64,000 nt of DNA from Hoplostethus atlanticus. Its lineage: Eukaryota; Chordata; Actinopteri; Trachichthyiformes; Trachichthyidae. Shown piece by piece: positions 1 to 11,098 of this stretch. The position numbers and the translations under genes were made by a program. The notes below the pieces were generated by a model that was given only the letters and a program-made list of their open reading frames with translations, did no database searches and had not been told where the DNA came from. The stretch is taken from the NCBI GenBank assembly GCA_034670405.1, contig JAXDDX010000298.1:62001-126000 (forward strand). Reading direction: 5' to 3'. How positions within the stretch are numbered: the first letter of the stretch is position 1; every line of letters starts with the position of its first letter.

Positions 1-493
1 AGCAAACATGTACTAAGGTATCATCAGTGTATTTAAATAAATGAAAAAGGCCTTTATTTGTATTTGCTGAGCTGAATGAACATTTGTTGTAATGAAATGT
101 GCTTAAGGTAAGTTAAGGTACTTCAATTAGTGCAAATTCTTTATAATAATTATCTTTTATACTACAATATGTAATGGTGAAAAACTAAGTAAGCAAAAAG
201 TGCCTCAAACCCTGAGACAATGGCAGAAAATTATGAACACAGTAAGACCTAATAGAAAATAACATTTAAGAAAAAAATAAATGAATATGGTATTACATTT
301 GAAATACCCAAAAAAGCTGAGTGAACTGTCTCAAAGCCATATGACTTTGCCACCTTGTGGCTTAAACTTTTTGTACATAAATTTTGCCCTTCTCTCCTTG
401 AGAGATGCAGATTTCTCAATGACTCTATGGCACCACAGAACTTGACACAGTTTATTATTTTAGACAGGATGTTTTTGTCAACCTCCTCATTAT
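1..493. other. AT-rich intergenic stretch
   Basis: No coding signature or structured repeat is visible. The minus-strand open frame that reaches into this stretch starts inside the neighbouring hAT element and has no recognisable motif. Confidence 0.5.
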
Positions 494-501
494 GCTTATG
501 G

Positions 502-1780
502 TAGGGCTGTCGCAGTTTGAAATTTTCCCACCGCGGTTGTGTATGTGGCTCATCACCGCGGGATGCGGTGGTACCGCCCTTTTTAAAAAAAAATGTTTTA
601 ATACATGCGAGTTTACCCGCGATCGGTTCAGTGTAAGACACTAGCGGGTCCTAAGAACAGGAAAAAAATGTCTAACGTTGTAGGAGTCCCAAACAATTTC
701 AAACATGTTTGATAATCTATCCATTTGTCCCTCAACATTGTGAAATGTGATAAAGTAGGGATGTGAACGTGTACACGGAGTTTGAATCATGAACGTTTAG
801 GCGCCCCTGGAAGCCTGGCGGACTGGGGCAGCCTTGGTGCTCCGCGGCTGACCTGCCGGGAGGGAGGAGGTGGGGAAGACGGCGCTCTACACGGCCGTCA
901 GTGCCAGGGAAGACAGTGCTCTACGCGGCGCTGGGCCGGGTTTATATCGCTAATTAATAAATAAATAAAACGGCCTGCTGGCCAGTTAACTCTCCTCCTG
1001 TCTATGTCTCTGTCTGTCATGGACCCTGGTACTGTGGCGTTAATTATGTTAACCAGCCAATGCGCACGCTCGTAAATTCACTCCAGCTCACTAAACACGG
1101 CGAATGTCAAAAAGCTCTTCGTGGCAGTTTTTCTACAAAATTGAGGGAGATTACCAAACAGAGCAAAGTGTGTATTATGTGAAAAAACACTCATTATACT
1201 AGCCCTAAAATGAGTTTAGTCATACTGTAGCGTCCCGTCAAAGATGGATACTTTGAGTAGACAAACGCAACAGTTAGTTTGCAATCCAGTGCATTTATTA
1301 AGCTAAGTTACTGTTGGCCGTAACCATGCCGTACAACAGCTCACCTCGATAACTTAACTCTCCAAACTCTTAAACCCAGCGCCAGAGCGTACCACCACAA
1401 CACAGGTGTCTCAACCTAACTCTCTTGACCCGCCTCCCCGCCTCTCAACCAATCACAGGAAGACTAAGCACACTAAGACTGGTGATGGGCAGCCAACAGT
1501 TGGGAGGTACGAACCCGCTAATAACATCTCCCATAACTGGCTATAACTAACAGTAAGCATCACATATTTCAACCGGGTTGTTACAATACTTTACACCAAA
1601 TACACATGAATATGATTAATTTAATAATGAAATGGAAAACAAATAATAAAAAACAGGACTTTTTATTTTTATTTTTTTAACAACCGCGGTTGTCGCAGTG
1701 GTTTGTCTTCCATCCGCGGGTGCCTTGACACAATCGCGGTGGTGCGGTGATGCAGTGATGCGGTTACCGCGATAGCCCTA
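502..1780. mobile_element. non-autonomous hAT element with 8-bp target duplication
   Basis: The left end TAGGGCTGTCGC is matched by an inverted right end GCGATAGCCCTA. The flanking octamers at 494-501 (GCTTATGG) and 1781-1788 (GCTTACGG) differ at one base, as expected for an ageing 8-bp hAT duplication. Subterminal sequence is full of CCGCGG-type motifs on both sides. No transposase motif is visible inside, so it would depend on an enzyme encoded elsewhere. A solo LTR lies inside it, so that LTR arrived later. Confidence 0.85.
1226..1585 (-). mobile_element. solo LTR nested in the hAT element
   Basis: The 360-bp segment starts TGTAGCGTCCCG and ends CGGGTTGTTACA, giving TG...CA termini with an imperfect terminal inverted repeat. 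The 4-bp direct repeat ATAC flanks it (1222-1225 and 1586-1589). AATAAA reads on the minus strand near 1300, which suggests that orientation. No internal retroelement genes are present, so a solo LTR left by LTR-LTR recombination is the simplest reading. The family is probably Gypsy-like, but that is inference. Confidence 0.65.
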
Positions 1781-2119
1781 GCTTACGGATCCCTATCCTG
1801 TAGCCTTCATCAAGCTCAGCAGCTATGTTTACTTTCCCAATTTGCTTTTGTTTTTTCTGATATGTGGTTTAAATCATTCAAACCTGTCTGAATCCATGCT
1901 GGGTCTGAGACCTGTCATTTGAAAAAGGATGCAGGGAAAGAAAAATAAAGCATTGGTGTCACTACATGCAGTTAGCCAAGCCTTCCTACTAAACCAGCTC
2001 CTTGAAAACAACCGAGTATATTGTCTCATTCTGGCGCATTTTATGTCAGATGTACCACGAGCCACTCGCTCTCTGCTACCAACCAGTGGTTGGTGGTGTG
2101 TAAATCAGCAGTATTCAGA

Positions 2120-2458
2120 TAAATGCTGGAGGGGAGGAAAGGCTTGTATTTCCTCTGCTTTGTTCTCATTTTGCATATAACTGTCGTCTTGCCATTGTTT
2201 TGTTGTCTCATCTTTGTCCCTATTTTGCTAGTAAGGGAGGTAGTTTTAGTTGATTGTAGCTTTGGTTTCTTTTTCTTTTCAGACAGACTAATTAGTCCTT
2301 TTTATTTGTTGTTTCGGCCAGGGCTCACCCTGAAGCTTATATTTTGGATTGCTTCTGTGTGAATAAATAGTGGTAGTTTTGCATACCTTTGTGTGTCAGA
2401 GTGTAGTTTGGGGACCTAATTTATGTTACGTCCCTATACTCCTAGACGGGGTTGTAAC
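2120..2458 (+). mobile_element. LTR-like fragment
   Basis: The segment carries a plus-strand AATAAA near 2362 and ends with ACGTCCC...GGGGTTGTAAC, resembling 3' ends of fish Gypsy LTRs. No matching 5' end or target duplication was found, so it is probably truncated. The assignment is tentative. Confidence 0.35.
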
Positions 2459-2560
2459 CAGTGGCGGCTGGCCAATAGAGGGCGCTAGGGCGCCGCCCCA
2501 CCACTCCCCACATCCTAGACTTCATTGAATAAGACTTTAAAAAATACTGAGCGAGGTAAA
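2459..2560. mobile_element. isolated hAT-type terminus
   Basis: The sequence begins CAGTGGCGGCTGG and is followed by a GC-rich subterminal stretch, a common hAT end design in fish. No partner end was found. From 2560 to 3075 I see only AT-rich sequence and a short direct duplication of a motif containing AATAAAAATCAATA (about 2769-2797 and 2799-2827). Confidence 0.35.
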
Positions 2561-3076
2561 TACCATATAGTTAGATAACTAGATACAGATATCATGTCTA
2601 TCTATATATACATTGAATTTCTTGGGAGGGTCCTTACTTTCCTTTTCAACAATGTATTTTATTCTTAAGGTGTTATTCTTAAGGCTTATTGTGCACCAAG
2701 GAATTGATGTACAACAATAACACTTCAGGTATGTTTTCCAAAGCTCTCACACTGTAGAACTGCTATTTCTAAATAAAAATCAATAGTTTTCATCCCCCTG
2801 AATAAAAATCAATAATTGTCATCCCCCATCACCTATGCCCAGTTACACAAGCACTTTCCCTGTCCTCAAACCAGTTACATAAGCATATTCAAAACCCCAT
2901 ACACCGCCCAGTTAAAAGAAGCACGGTCACTCATCAGTTGAAGCCTTCTGTAGCCACTGTATGCCTTGTCCTTCTGTATATCTGCTATATTTAAATCTTA
3001 CCGTACTGATAATTACACCAATGGACTATACAACTGGTAAATTTGCCCAATTACTAATCATAGCATTATATAATAA

Positions 3077-4427
3077 ATATAGCCGCAAGCGGCAATTCGC
3101 GGATTCTAACCATTTTGTTACTGCAAACTGCATGCAGAGTGACAGAAAAAGATAAATTCCACAAACAAATATATGCAGTTAACTGTATGTTTAAGTAAGC
3201 AAGGCCACTAGGACAGAGGCTTCCATTCTCAAACAACAAAGTTCAGTTTCAACATAAAAGCCCTAGAAAAAAAACTACTCTAAGCCCATATGGAAAAGAT
3301 TTGTGGCGCCCCCTATTGAGCGATTTCAAAATAATTTTACACACATGGTTCAACATTGATATCAAACATATCCTGCGGATTTTGTAATGATTGGACAAAC
3401 AATTTCTAATTTATAGTGTGATTTGTGTTATGTCACGCCCATTTTGTGGCATTTGTAGCGCCCTCTACTGGTCGATTTCAATGAAACTTTCAGAGTATGT
3501 TTCAGGTACTTATGTGGACATATACTGCACGTTTTGTTATGATTGGAGCAACGGTTCTTGACTTTAGTCTAATTGTGTGCTAAGCCACGCCCTTTTGAAA
3601 TTCATTGGTCAATATTTTGAAAACTAAATAAGATATCACCAAGCTTTATATAACTTTTGATAAGATTGGTCCAATAATGATCCACAGAAAATTTGTTAGC
3701 AATTGGACCTACGGTTTAGGAGATGTCAAAAATGTGTTTTTCAAAAAATTCCAAATAGTAGTAGTCTAATTAATTTGTAACTTAATTTATGAAAATCTAT
3801 TTATTTTATAACCATATTTTAATGTGGGTTAGAGCACAATTTGCGCCAGGTCCACGCCCTTGTTCGACAACGCCGTCACCCCCTATTGATCAATTTTGAA
3901 AACATTTTGGGGACATGTTTCAACAGCTTAATTAAAAATGTCCACCAAGTTTGGTGATGTTTGGACAAACTGTCATTGATTTAAGGCCAAATTTGCACCA
4001 GGCCCATGCACATGTTTGGAACTGGTGGTGCTCCCTATTGAGCAATTTCAAAATAATTTTACACACGTGGTTCAATCAACACTGTTATCAAACATATCCT
4101 GCGAGTTTTGTAATGATTGGACAAACAATTTCTGATTTCTAGTCTGATTTGTGTTATGCCACGCCCATTTTTGGGCATTTGTAGCGCCCGCTAGTGGTCG
4201 ATTTTAATGAAACTTTCAGGGTATGTTTCACGGGAATTTGAGAAATGGCATAAGACAAGAAAGAATAATAAACCGATAGGAAAACAATAGGGTTCTACCC
4301 CTCCGGGGTTTGAACCCTAATAAACCGATAGGAAAACAATAGGGTTCTACCCCTTCGGGGTTTGAACCCTAATAATAAACTGATAGGAAAACAATAGGGT
4401 TCTACCCCTTCGGGGTTTGAACCCTAA
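3077..4427 (+). repeat. hairpin-ended dispersed repeat, copy 1
   Basis: The repeat opens with a perfect small hairpin (GCCGC AA GCGGC) and ends with another (ACCCC TTC GGGGT) followed by TTGAACCCTAA. The body holds diverged direct repeats: the block at 3305-3500 recurs at 4027-4220, each with a 'GCGCC...CTA' motif and 'CCACGCCC'. No reading frame is conserved. A second copy lies at 60621-64000 and a scrap at 30536-30610. The CTAA end after a hairpin recalls Helitron or Helentron-type elements, but the 5' end does not begin with TC, so the class stays open. Confidence 0.6.
4264..4427 (+). repeat. three tandem copies of the repeat's 3' end
   Basis: A unit of about 55 bp (AATAAACCGATAGGAAAACA..., then the ACCCC/GGGGT hairpin and GAACCCTAA) occurs three times in a row. 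The hairpin loop differs by one base in the first unit. Tandem 3'-end copies are known for rolling-circle elements; using that to classify this family is inference. Confidence 0.8.
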
Positions 4428-6000
4428 CTAGAAATGCATTTGCTGTACGGGCAAACCGCAAAGTATGTACATGTGCTAAGCTTAAAGGGATATAAAAGTT
4501 GTTGCTAGGGTGTCCTAGGTGGTTGCTAGGGTATCCTGGGCCATTGCTAGGGTGTCCTGGGCCGTTGCTAGGGTGTCCTGGGCCATTGCTAGGGTGTTGC
4601 TAGGGTATCCTGGGCCGTTGCTAGGGTGTGCTAGGGTGTCCTAGGCCGTTGCTAGGGTGTCCTGGGCTGTTGCTAGGGTGTCCTAGGCTGTTGCTAGGGT
4701 GTTGCTAGGGTGTCCTGGGCCATTGCTAGGGTGTTGCTAGGGTGTCCTTGGCCGTTGCTAGGGTGGTGCTAGGGTATCCTGGGCCGTTGCTAGGGTGTGC
4801 TAGGGTGTCCTAGGCCATTGCTAGGGTGTTGCTAGGGTGTCCTGGGCCGTTGCTAGGGTGTCCTAGGCTGTTGCTAGGGTGTTGCTAGGGTGTCCTGGGC
4901 CATTGCTAGGGTGTTGCTAGGGTGTCCTGGGCCGTTGCTAGGGTGTTGCTAGGGTTTCCTGGGCCATTGCTAGGGTGTTGCTAGGGTGTCATGGGCCGTT
5001 CCTAGGGTATCCTGGGCCGTTGCTAGGGTGTTGCTAGGGTGTCCTGGGCCGTTGCTAGGGTGTCCTAGTCCGTTGCTAGGGTGTTGCTAGGGTTTCCTGG
5101 GCCATTGCTAGGGTGTTGCTAGGGTGTCATGGGCCGTTCCTAGGGTATCCTGGGCCATTGCTAGGGTGTTGTTAGGGTGTCCTGGGCCGTTGCTAGGGTG
5201 TTGCTAGGGTGTCCTGGGCCGTTGCTAGGGTGTCATAGTTGGTTGCTAGGGTGTTCCTAGGGTGTCCTGGGCTGTTGCTAGGGTGTCCTGGGCCGTTGCT
5301 AGGGTGACCTAGGCTGTTGCTAGGGTGTTGCTAAGGTGTCCTGGGCCGTTGCTAGGGTGTCCTGGGCCGTTGCTTGGGTGTCCTAGGCTGTTGCTAGGGT
5401 GTTGCTAGGTTGTCCTGGGCCGTTGCTAGGGTGTCATGGGCCGTTGCTAGGGTATCCTGGGGCGTTGCTAGGGTGTTGCTAGGATGTCCTGGGCCGTTGC
5501 TATGGTGTCCTAGGCGGTTGCTAGGGTGTCATAGTTGGTTGCTAAGGTGTCAGTTGTTTCCTATGTTGTTTATAAGTCGTTGCTAGGGACTAATATGTCA
5601 TTGCTAACGTTTAGTGGCTGGATCCAAAATGGCTGCCTGGATCCAAAATGGTGGCATTTGTAGTAGTACTATTAGTAGTACTTGAAAGTTGAATGAAGTT
5701 GAATGCGGTTGCATTGCAAATACATTGAAGTCTATGAGAGTACAAAATACATTGAAGTCTATGGAGAGTTCAAAATACATTGAAGTCTATGGGCGTTTTT
5801 TGCTGACTCAGCAGCGGTACAAAGTACTTCACAATTCCTAAAGTACTACTAGTATCTCTTAGAACAGACATAGCACACTTCTACACATAATTCCGGACAG
5901 TTTGACATATGACACGTGCATGTCGCTTGAAAACTGCGGGAAGAGATACACTTCAACTGCGTTTTTAAAAAAATCATGTTTTAAAAAAAAACAACCTCTG
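4428..6000 (-). mobile_element. Helitron-like element, copy A (3' hairpin missing)
   Basis: Read on the minus strand this copy ends AAATGCATTTCTAG followed by T, matching the end of copy B at 11982-14266. It shares with copy B the minisatellite, a block containing CCATTTTGGATCC-type motifs, and a block containing CAAACTGTCCGGAATTATG. Unlike copy B it lacks the 22 bp that hold the 3' hairpin. Its far end abuts the Harbinger element at 6002 and is unresolved. No Rep/helicase coding is visible, so it is non-autonomous. Confidence 0.6.
4503..5577. repeat. minisatellite, about 21-bp unit (GTTGCTAGGGTGTCCTGGGCC type)
   Basis: Roughly 1.1 kb of tandem units built from GTTGCTAGGGTGT and CCTGGGCC or CCTAGGC, with irregular alternation of short and long units. 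It is internal to the Helitron-like copy A and is the reverse complement of the array at 12835-14170. Confidence 0.95.
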
Positions 6001-6690
6001 AGGGGTGTTCCACGAAGCGAGCTTACCACTTATCCAGGCTTATTTCACTTAGTCTTGCTCATTTTCAGGTTTATTCGGTTCCACAAAGCAAGCTCAGCAT
6101 AGTTCAAGCTAAGTTCCTGTGGCAACTTATGCTTCCAAACTGCCTCGGGGCAGGCTAGATATCAGGCTAAACCACAGTTGAAGCTTAATCAGTACTCCCG
6201 TAACACTGATCCGACTGAAACGCAATGATTTTCAAACAAGGTTCCACCATCCTAATGTTCAACACTATTACCCTAGACCCTACACTATCAGACATAAACT
6301 GTAACGTTAATAGAAAATAAAAAATATAAAATGATGTAGGCTGTATCGGGGATACAGTCACGGTTCAGAGTATTGTTAGGCAACCCCATTTAACCATGAG
6401 TGTCCAGCGAGACCTCAAGTGCCGTATTGCTTTTAGAAAACGGTTACAACTTATAGAAATAATTATTTGATGACACAATATTATTTTATTTTCTAAATTA
6501 TTTTTATTTAACAAATTCATTTAAATAATAAAGTATCTTGAATATATGTCAAGATGTTTCCACGGTTGCTAGGAGACGCATTCACTGTTTCTGTATGGGA
6601 TTTACAGTCACTGTAGAACACACTTTCAACCGATCAATTTCCAGGATGGAAACAACCGATTTCATAAAAATATAATAAAAGTAAGAACCA

Positions 6691-6762
6691 GCCCGAACAG
6701 CTCAGTCAGTAGAGCATGAGACTCTCAGTCTTACGGTTGTGAGTTCGATCCCCATATAGGGT
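6691..6762 (+). pseudogene. tRNA-Lys-like relic
   Basis: An A-box-like stretch (GCTCAGTCAGTAGAGC) and a B-box (GAGTTCGATCC) are present, with a five-pair anticodon stem TGAGA/TCTTA. The body resembles animal tRNA-Lys(CTT), but the loop reads CTCTCAG, so the anticodon would be CTC. The acceptor arm pairs poorly. It lies inside the Harbinger remnant, so a captured or SINE-derived tRNA relic is more likely than a working gene. Confidence 0.6.
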
Positions 6763-6991
6763 CCAGTGCAGTACGATGATTGTAATGTAGTAAGATTAAA
6801 CCTTACGTACAGCCTTTACTACATCATTTATGGCGATAGATAGTACATTTACAGTCTTGAGGTTTCATATATGGCATGGTTTCATTTATAATATTTTTAG
6901 CACAGCTTTTCAGTCCTTTAATATTGTTGGAACACATGATATTTAATAAGGTCTATACAATTTGTTTGTTTTTAATTCAACAATTACTTAC

Positions 6992-7162
6992 GCATTCAAT
7001 CTAGCAGCAATTCGTTGCCAATCTTTCTCTCTCCCTTTATTTATGGCAATCGTATTTCCCTTTTCATTGTAATTTGGCTGAATTCTCCATAGACCTCCAC
7101 TAAAAGTCGCTGTTCAGTGGCCTGAACATTGCGGCTCTGTCTTTACCATCATTTTTCGCCAT
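6992..7162 (-). pseudogene. Myb/SANT-like first-exon relic of a Harbinger accessory gene
   Basis: The minus-strand ATG at 7162-7160 opens a frame beginning MAKNDGKDR. After a frameshift it continues EQRLLVEVYGEF, then after another shift KDWQRIAARLNA. Acidic/aromatic helix one followed by DW...IA..LN is the pattern of the Myb/SANT-like domain in Harbinger accessory proteins, which bind transposon ends and help import the nuclease. An intact splice donor GTAAGT follows LNA directly. No second exon was found. At least two frameshifts make it non-functional. Confidence 0.6.
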
Positions 7163-7910
7163 GATGAATCGATCAGATCCATGATCGACCTCTCGGGCTG
7201 CTTAAATAAACTGTGTATAAATGTGCACGCGCAATTATCTGGATTGCTTGAGCCTGGCTCGGTTTAGCCCGATCATGGTAGCTTGACTTGGGCTTCGTGG
7301 AACCGCTTTAGCCCCGATTGATTTGTTAGGTTAATTCAAACCAGGCTTGCGAGGTTAATCGCCACTTTTCTAAGCCTGCTTTGTGGAACAGCCCCATGGC
7401 TGCTCGAACACTAGCATTGATAGCAGACTTTACCATTAGGCAAAGGTAGGCAACTGCCTAGGGCCTCCAGATGCTAAAGGCCCCAAAGGGTCTAATCAAA
7501 ATACAGATTAAGTATATATAAATTGTTTTCCTTCAAACAGATTTTAATATATCCAAGATACCAACATTTTTCTTAGAGCGAATACTTTTTAGTACTGTCA
7601 CTGTGCCATCCCCCCCTCAGCCTGGGCTAAAATTGACTATTCCATTTGAAGTGCAAAGCGCGACAGGAAGAGAAACATAAACAACATATGGAAGGCCATT
7701 TGAGCAAATAACGTCTAGAAAGTACGTGTCAACGCGTAAGAATATTATGTGTTAACACGTTAAGTTTGGTCGTGTTAACACACGTTCTACAACTTAAGAC
7801 GTCACATTTTGGAATGTTACCTGTCACAGCCAAGGGATTGTTCCATTCTAGTGATGTCTAGTGTCTAATAGGGGCGTTAGAAAGGAAGCCTGAGGCGATT
7901 TTTGGCTGTT

Positions 7911-8364
7911 GCGTCTTCTTCTTTTGTTGTTTAATGGTGGTTGGCAAACAGCTTTTAGGTGCATTACCGCCACCTTCTGGATTGGAGTGTGATCAGAACG
8001 GTTACTATACTATTACATTAAATTATCCTATTAATTGCTGTGTTTTCTAAAAATCTGAAAATAGCCCTGTACCCTACATCACCTGAACTCCTCTGAAACA
8101 TTTCTCTAATACCTGTGTCATGTGATTCCTTTGGAGTGTAATTTTAAGTGTCTGTCTCTCTTGTTGATATCTAGGACAGTATAAAAATACATTCTCCACC
8201 GTTTCCTGTAGTCCGCAATCTTCACATCTAACCGTAGAATGCTTATTCTTTATGTTTAATGTACTTTGATTGGTTTGACTTCTTCTATCCAGTTTAGCGC
8301 TGGTAGAATAGCTTTTTGGCTGTTGCTGTTCCCAGCTGAATAGTTTGTAGAGCACACAAACCAA
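7911..8364 (-). pseudogene. I/Nimb-type LINE 3' end (C-terminal ORF2 fragment and tail)
   Basis: The minus-strand frame contains CEDCGLQETVENVFLYCPRY followed by QQER, the Cys-x2-Cys...ETVEH...C motif near the C terminus of RNase-H-bearing I/Nimb LINEs. Downstream on the same strand, a GGTGGCGGTAATGCACC-type motif and a short GAAGAA tail match the 3' untranslated end of that group. Only about 96 residues remain open and nothing upstream is preserved, so it is a 5'-truncated dead copy. Confidence 0.7.
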
Positions 8365-8379
8365 AATATTAGGCTAAGC

Positions 8380-9490
8380 TATGGCTCACCTTAAGTGCTT
8401 GTAGTTAACTTTACCATGATGATGCTGTTTATCCCATCCAATATCAATATCAATATCAATCATTTCCAAATCTGTCTGCTTGTAATGCTACCAGTCCTAC
8501 CACTAGGCGTCACTATGCACATTCACATGTTTGTTCCATCAATTAATAAAGATGAGTCAGCAGCAGGTCTGAGCACCCATGTATAATGCTGTATGGCTGA
8601 TCTTTAACATGGAGTTCCACTTTATATTGATGACCCTGTAATGTTTTGGTATGTAGTTAACAGTGGGTTACATATGCATCACAATATTTCTTCAGAGGAA
8701 AGCAAAATTAGATTTTTTTAATAGATTATATTGTCCCCTATTTCCTGGGGCTCATATAGATGTTACAGATTAAGTAAATCATGACAGGCAGAGCAGCGCT
8801 CTACTCAACAATGTTATGGAGAGATTTTGTCTGAAATACTCTCAGCTCAATGTATACAAAACAAATGAGTTAGTAGTGAGCTATAGATGGCAATGATCCT
8901 GAATCTTGAGAAGTGGCCATGGAGGTCATTAAGGTGGCTCACCTCCTTCACTCACTTTCTCAGGGATATACAAGTTTCAGTCCAGCGACTGATATGAGGG
9001 GGTGAAATTTGTCAGTGGCTAGTAGAGGGAAAGACAACATTTATGGCCCTTTGGCATATGAACATTAAAAAATAACTGACTCTGACCTAACCTTTTAGGG
9101 TCTTAGTTTGCGCACATATTGTAAAAATATGTATCATATTGAAAAAGCTTCCGGAGTCTTATCAGTTCAGTTGGGTTTTAATGGTTTTTAATGTCCAGTT
9201 GTATGAGTGTATGTATGAAATGAACAATAAAGAATATGTGATAATACCAATGTCTGTGTGCTTTGTCAATGTTGCTTCTATATCATGAAGAACCTCTTTG
9301 TAACAGCATGAGTCCAACTTGGAAGTACACATTAAGGACCATAGTCCTATACAAGGTACAAGGTTCATTTATTGTCATTCTACAACACAGGGATGCACAA
9401 CGAGATACAAGATATAGTCCCATTTGCTACTTTGCTACCCATTTGAGTATGGAGGATGGATTTAGGAGTCTTACAGCCTAAGGAAAGAAG
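8380..9490. other. weak LINE scraps and unassigned sequence
   Basis: Plus-strand 8830-8900 translates to a stretch like LNVYKTNELVVSYRW, similar to the 'LN.SKTKEL..D.R' motif in Rex1/L2-type reverse transcriptases. On the minus strand at about 9340-9400, AATAAA precedes a short ACCTTGT repeat, as in L2-type 3' ends. The rest shows nothing recognisable. Confidence 0.35.
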
Positions 9491-9495
9491 TTTGA

Positions 9496-10010
9496 AGAAT
9501 TGCTCAGGTAGATCGGCTCAGTCGGCAGTCGCGAAACGGGCTCAATGGCTACAACATAATCTGTAGGGGCAAGTGCGCGCGATCAAAGTACATCCACTAA
9601 AAGTGCTTGTTTTTGCCACTTACAGGCTCAGATTGTTATTCGTGTGTCTGACAAGTGTCTGACAACATTACTGAAAGGATCGCTACAGAAATAGACGTTT
9701 TTTTAACCAGAAAACTAAAGTCTCGCTCAAGGAGACGTCTCGCTCTGAAATGGACGGTGGAAACGCGACAAAGGTATTCTATGAAAGCTGCGCGAAGTCT
9801 TCCTCAACATTTTGTTGGCACAGTTTGGAAATGCGCAAAAACTAACCATTGTTGTTGTTTTTTTATCTTTGGGAAAAAACAAATACTCTAAACTACGCTT
9901 TCTGTACTCCAACACACGTCTCCAACGCTGACTCACGTTTCCACCATCCTCTTCCTGCAACAACTCAACAACCCTCTTGCGAGATTTCAGAGCAAGACTT
10001 CTCCTGAGTT
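9496..10010. repeat. dispersed THAP-carrying repeat, copy 1
   Basis: Positions 9496-9765 are highly similar to 45046-45302 on the same strand (shared GTCTGACAAGTGTCTGACAA and ACTAAAAGTGCTTG blocks). The 9720-9765 segment recurs inverted near 9963-10010, giving a foldback. A THAP-type exon start lies on the minus strand in the middle. Kolobok transposons encode THAP proteins and insert at TTAA. Copy 2 begins at a TTAA, so Kolobok is a reasonable but unproven class. Confidence 0.55.
9730..9849 (-). pseudogene. THAP-domain N-terminal fragment
   Basis: From the minus-strand ATG at 9849-9847 the frame reads MVSFCAFPNCANKM and, about ten residues on, SFHRIP. That is the start of a THAP zinc finger (C-x4-C, then SFHR.P). 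The tryptophan and second Cys/His pair of a full THAP domain are missing and the frame soon stops. It probably derives from a transposase such as Kolobok or a P-like element. Confidence 0.55.
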
Positions 10011-10059
10011 GTTCCCATCTAAACTATGCCAGCAACCACATATGGCCAGCAACCACAGA

Positions 10060-10514
10060 GTCCAGCAAAGTGCATTCAAGAGACGGAGACAGAGAGAGTG
10101 AGAGAGAGAAAAGGTAAACGTAGTTTATAGTAAATTGTATTTATCATTTCATTGTGTTTCATTGTTAAACTGTTTACATGATTATCTTCCCAGCAGTCCA
10201 GGGGGAGCCTGAGAGAAGAACAAGGTAAGTGCATGGCTCTAAGAGTTTATGGTAGACTATATCCATCATTTCATTGTGTTTCACTGTTTAACTGTTTGTA
10301 TCATTCTTTTCTAAATAGAAAATACAAGATATAGCCTGGGCATGTCTTTCAGCAGCTGTCCCATTCGGCACTCCAGGGACCAGTGAGAAGGTATGTGTCA
10401 CAAATAGGTCTGATTGTTTTGAGTAATAAGGATAGAAAAGGGTGAGAATTGGGAGTGAGGGCCCCATACATGTCTTTGCCTTGGGCCCCCAAATCACTAA
10501 ATCTGCCCCTGGAT
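10060..10514. mobile_element. hAT-like right end with exon-like internal repeats
   Basis: The stretch ends with the inverted form of CAGGGGCAGATTTAGTGATT, a hAT-type terminus. Two imperfect tandem units (about 10115-10180 and 10224-10295) each contain an AGGTAA splice-donor-like site followed by TCATTTCATTGTGTTTCA. No left end was identified. Confidence 0.4.
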
Positions 10515-10668
10515 GGCTTCCAGGCTGTACGGGCAGACAGAGTTACCAGAGTGAGCGATAAGCGGAAAGGAGAGGGGCTTGCCATTCTCGTTAACAACAG
10601 ATGGTGTCATCCTGTACATATTACTGTAAGGAAAGTTTCTGTAGCCCGGACATTGAACTGTTAGCCCC
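10515..10668 (+). pseudogene. L2/Rex1-type LINE endonuclease fragment
   Basis: Plus-strand translation gives GFQAVRADRVT, then SDKRKGEGLAILVNNRWC, the 'R.DR...K..GGG....NNRWC' region of the apurinic endonuclease in L2-type LINEs. Only about 50 residues are open before stops. It abuts the hAT end at 10514. From 10669 begins another element end (TACCCAGATAGC) that recurs inverted at about 25146-25157; no coding is visible in 10669-11100. Confidence 0.65.
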
Positions 10669-11098
10669 TACCCAGATAGCAGTTCTCACCTGCCGAGTCA
10701 GCTTTTAGTTGGCCCGACACCGGACCCCAGAGATGGCCCGACCTTGTTTTGAATGACGGCTCAGTTCCGTTTGCCGAATCCAAGTCGATTCTGAACCAGA
10801 ATATCCCCAGAACAGGCTCGATTTAAGATTATACTATTCCCTTTCCATCCTCACTGAATTATTTAATTCCCTGTAAATTGTCTAAAATAACTAATTATCT
10901 AAATTTTCTAAAATATACAACACAGTTTAACAAACATTTATATCCACACAACAATATAATGTATAAACCCCAAAAAGCACAAATATATGATAATGAAAAG
11001 TTGTGGTATTGATTGACGGCAAACACTGAACTGCACAATTATATTTTATTATGCGTAATACAACAATAGTAAGCATATATGAATATTAATGTGTATAT

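Larger units (their letters stand above)
6002..7395. mobile_element. PIF/Harbinger-type element remnant
   Basis: The left end GGGGTGTTCCACGAAGCGAG pairs with the inverted right end GGGGCTGTTCCACAAAGCAG. Subterminal motifs (AGCTTA...CAGGCTTA) also recur inverted. A minus-strand Myb/SANT-like exon relic inside supports Harbinger, whose autonomous copies encode a Myb-like protein beside the nuclease. A clear 3-bp target duplication is not visible. No DDE nuclease coding remains. Confidence 0.65.

Noticed and set aside
782-964. GC-rich open frame inside the first hAT
   Set aside because: No motif, no homology recalled and no conserved start; composition alone explains the length.
4503-5577. Regular repeat array resembling a CRISPR array
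   Set aside because: Units are contiguous and irregular with no unique spacers, and the context is a eukaryotic Helitron-like element. It is a minisatellite.
6691-6762. Functional tRNA-Glu(CTC) gene
   Set aside because: The body is that of a tRNA-Lys, the acceptor stem pairs badly, and it lies in a transposon remnant.
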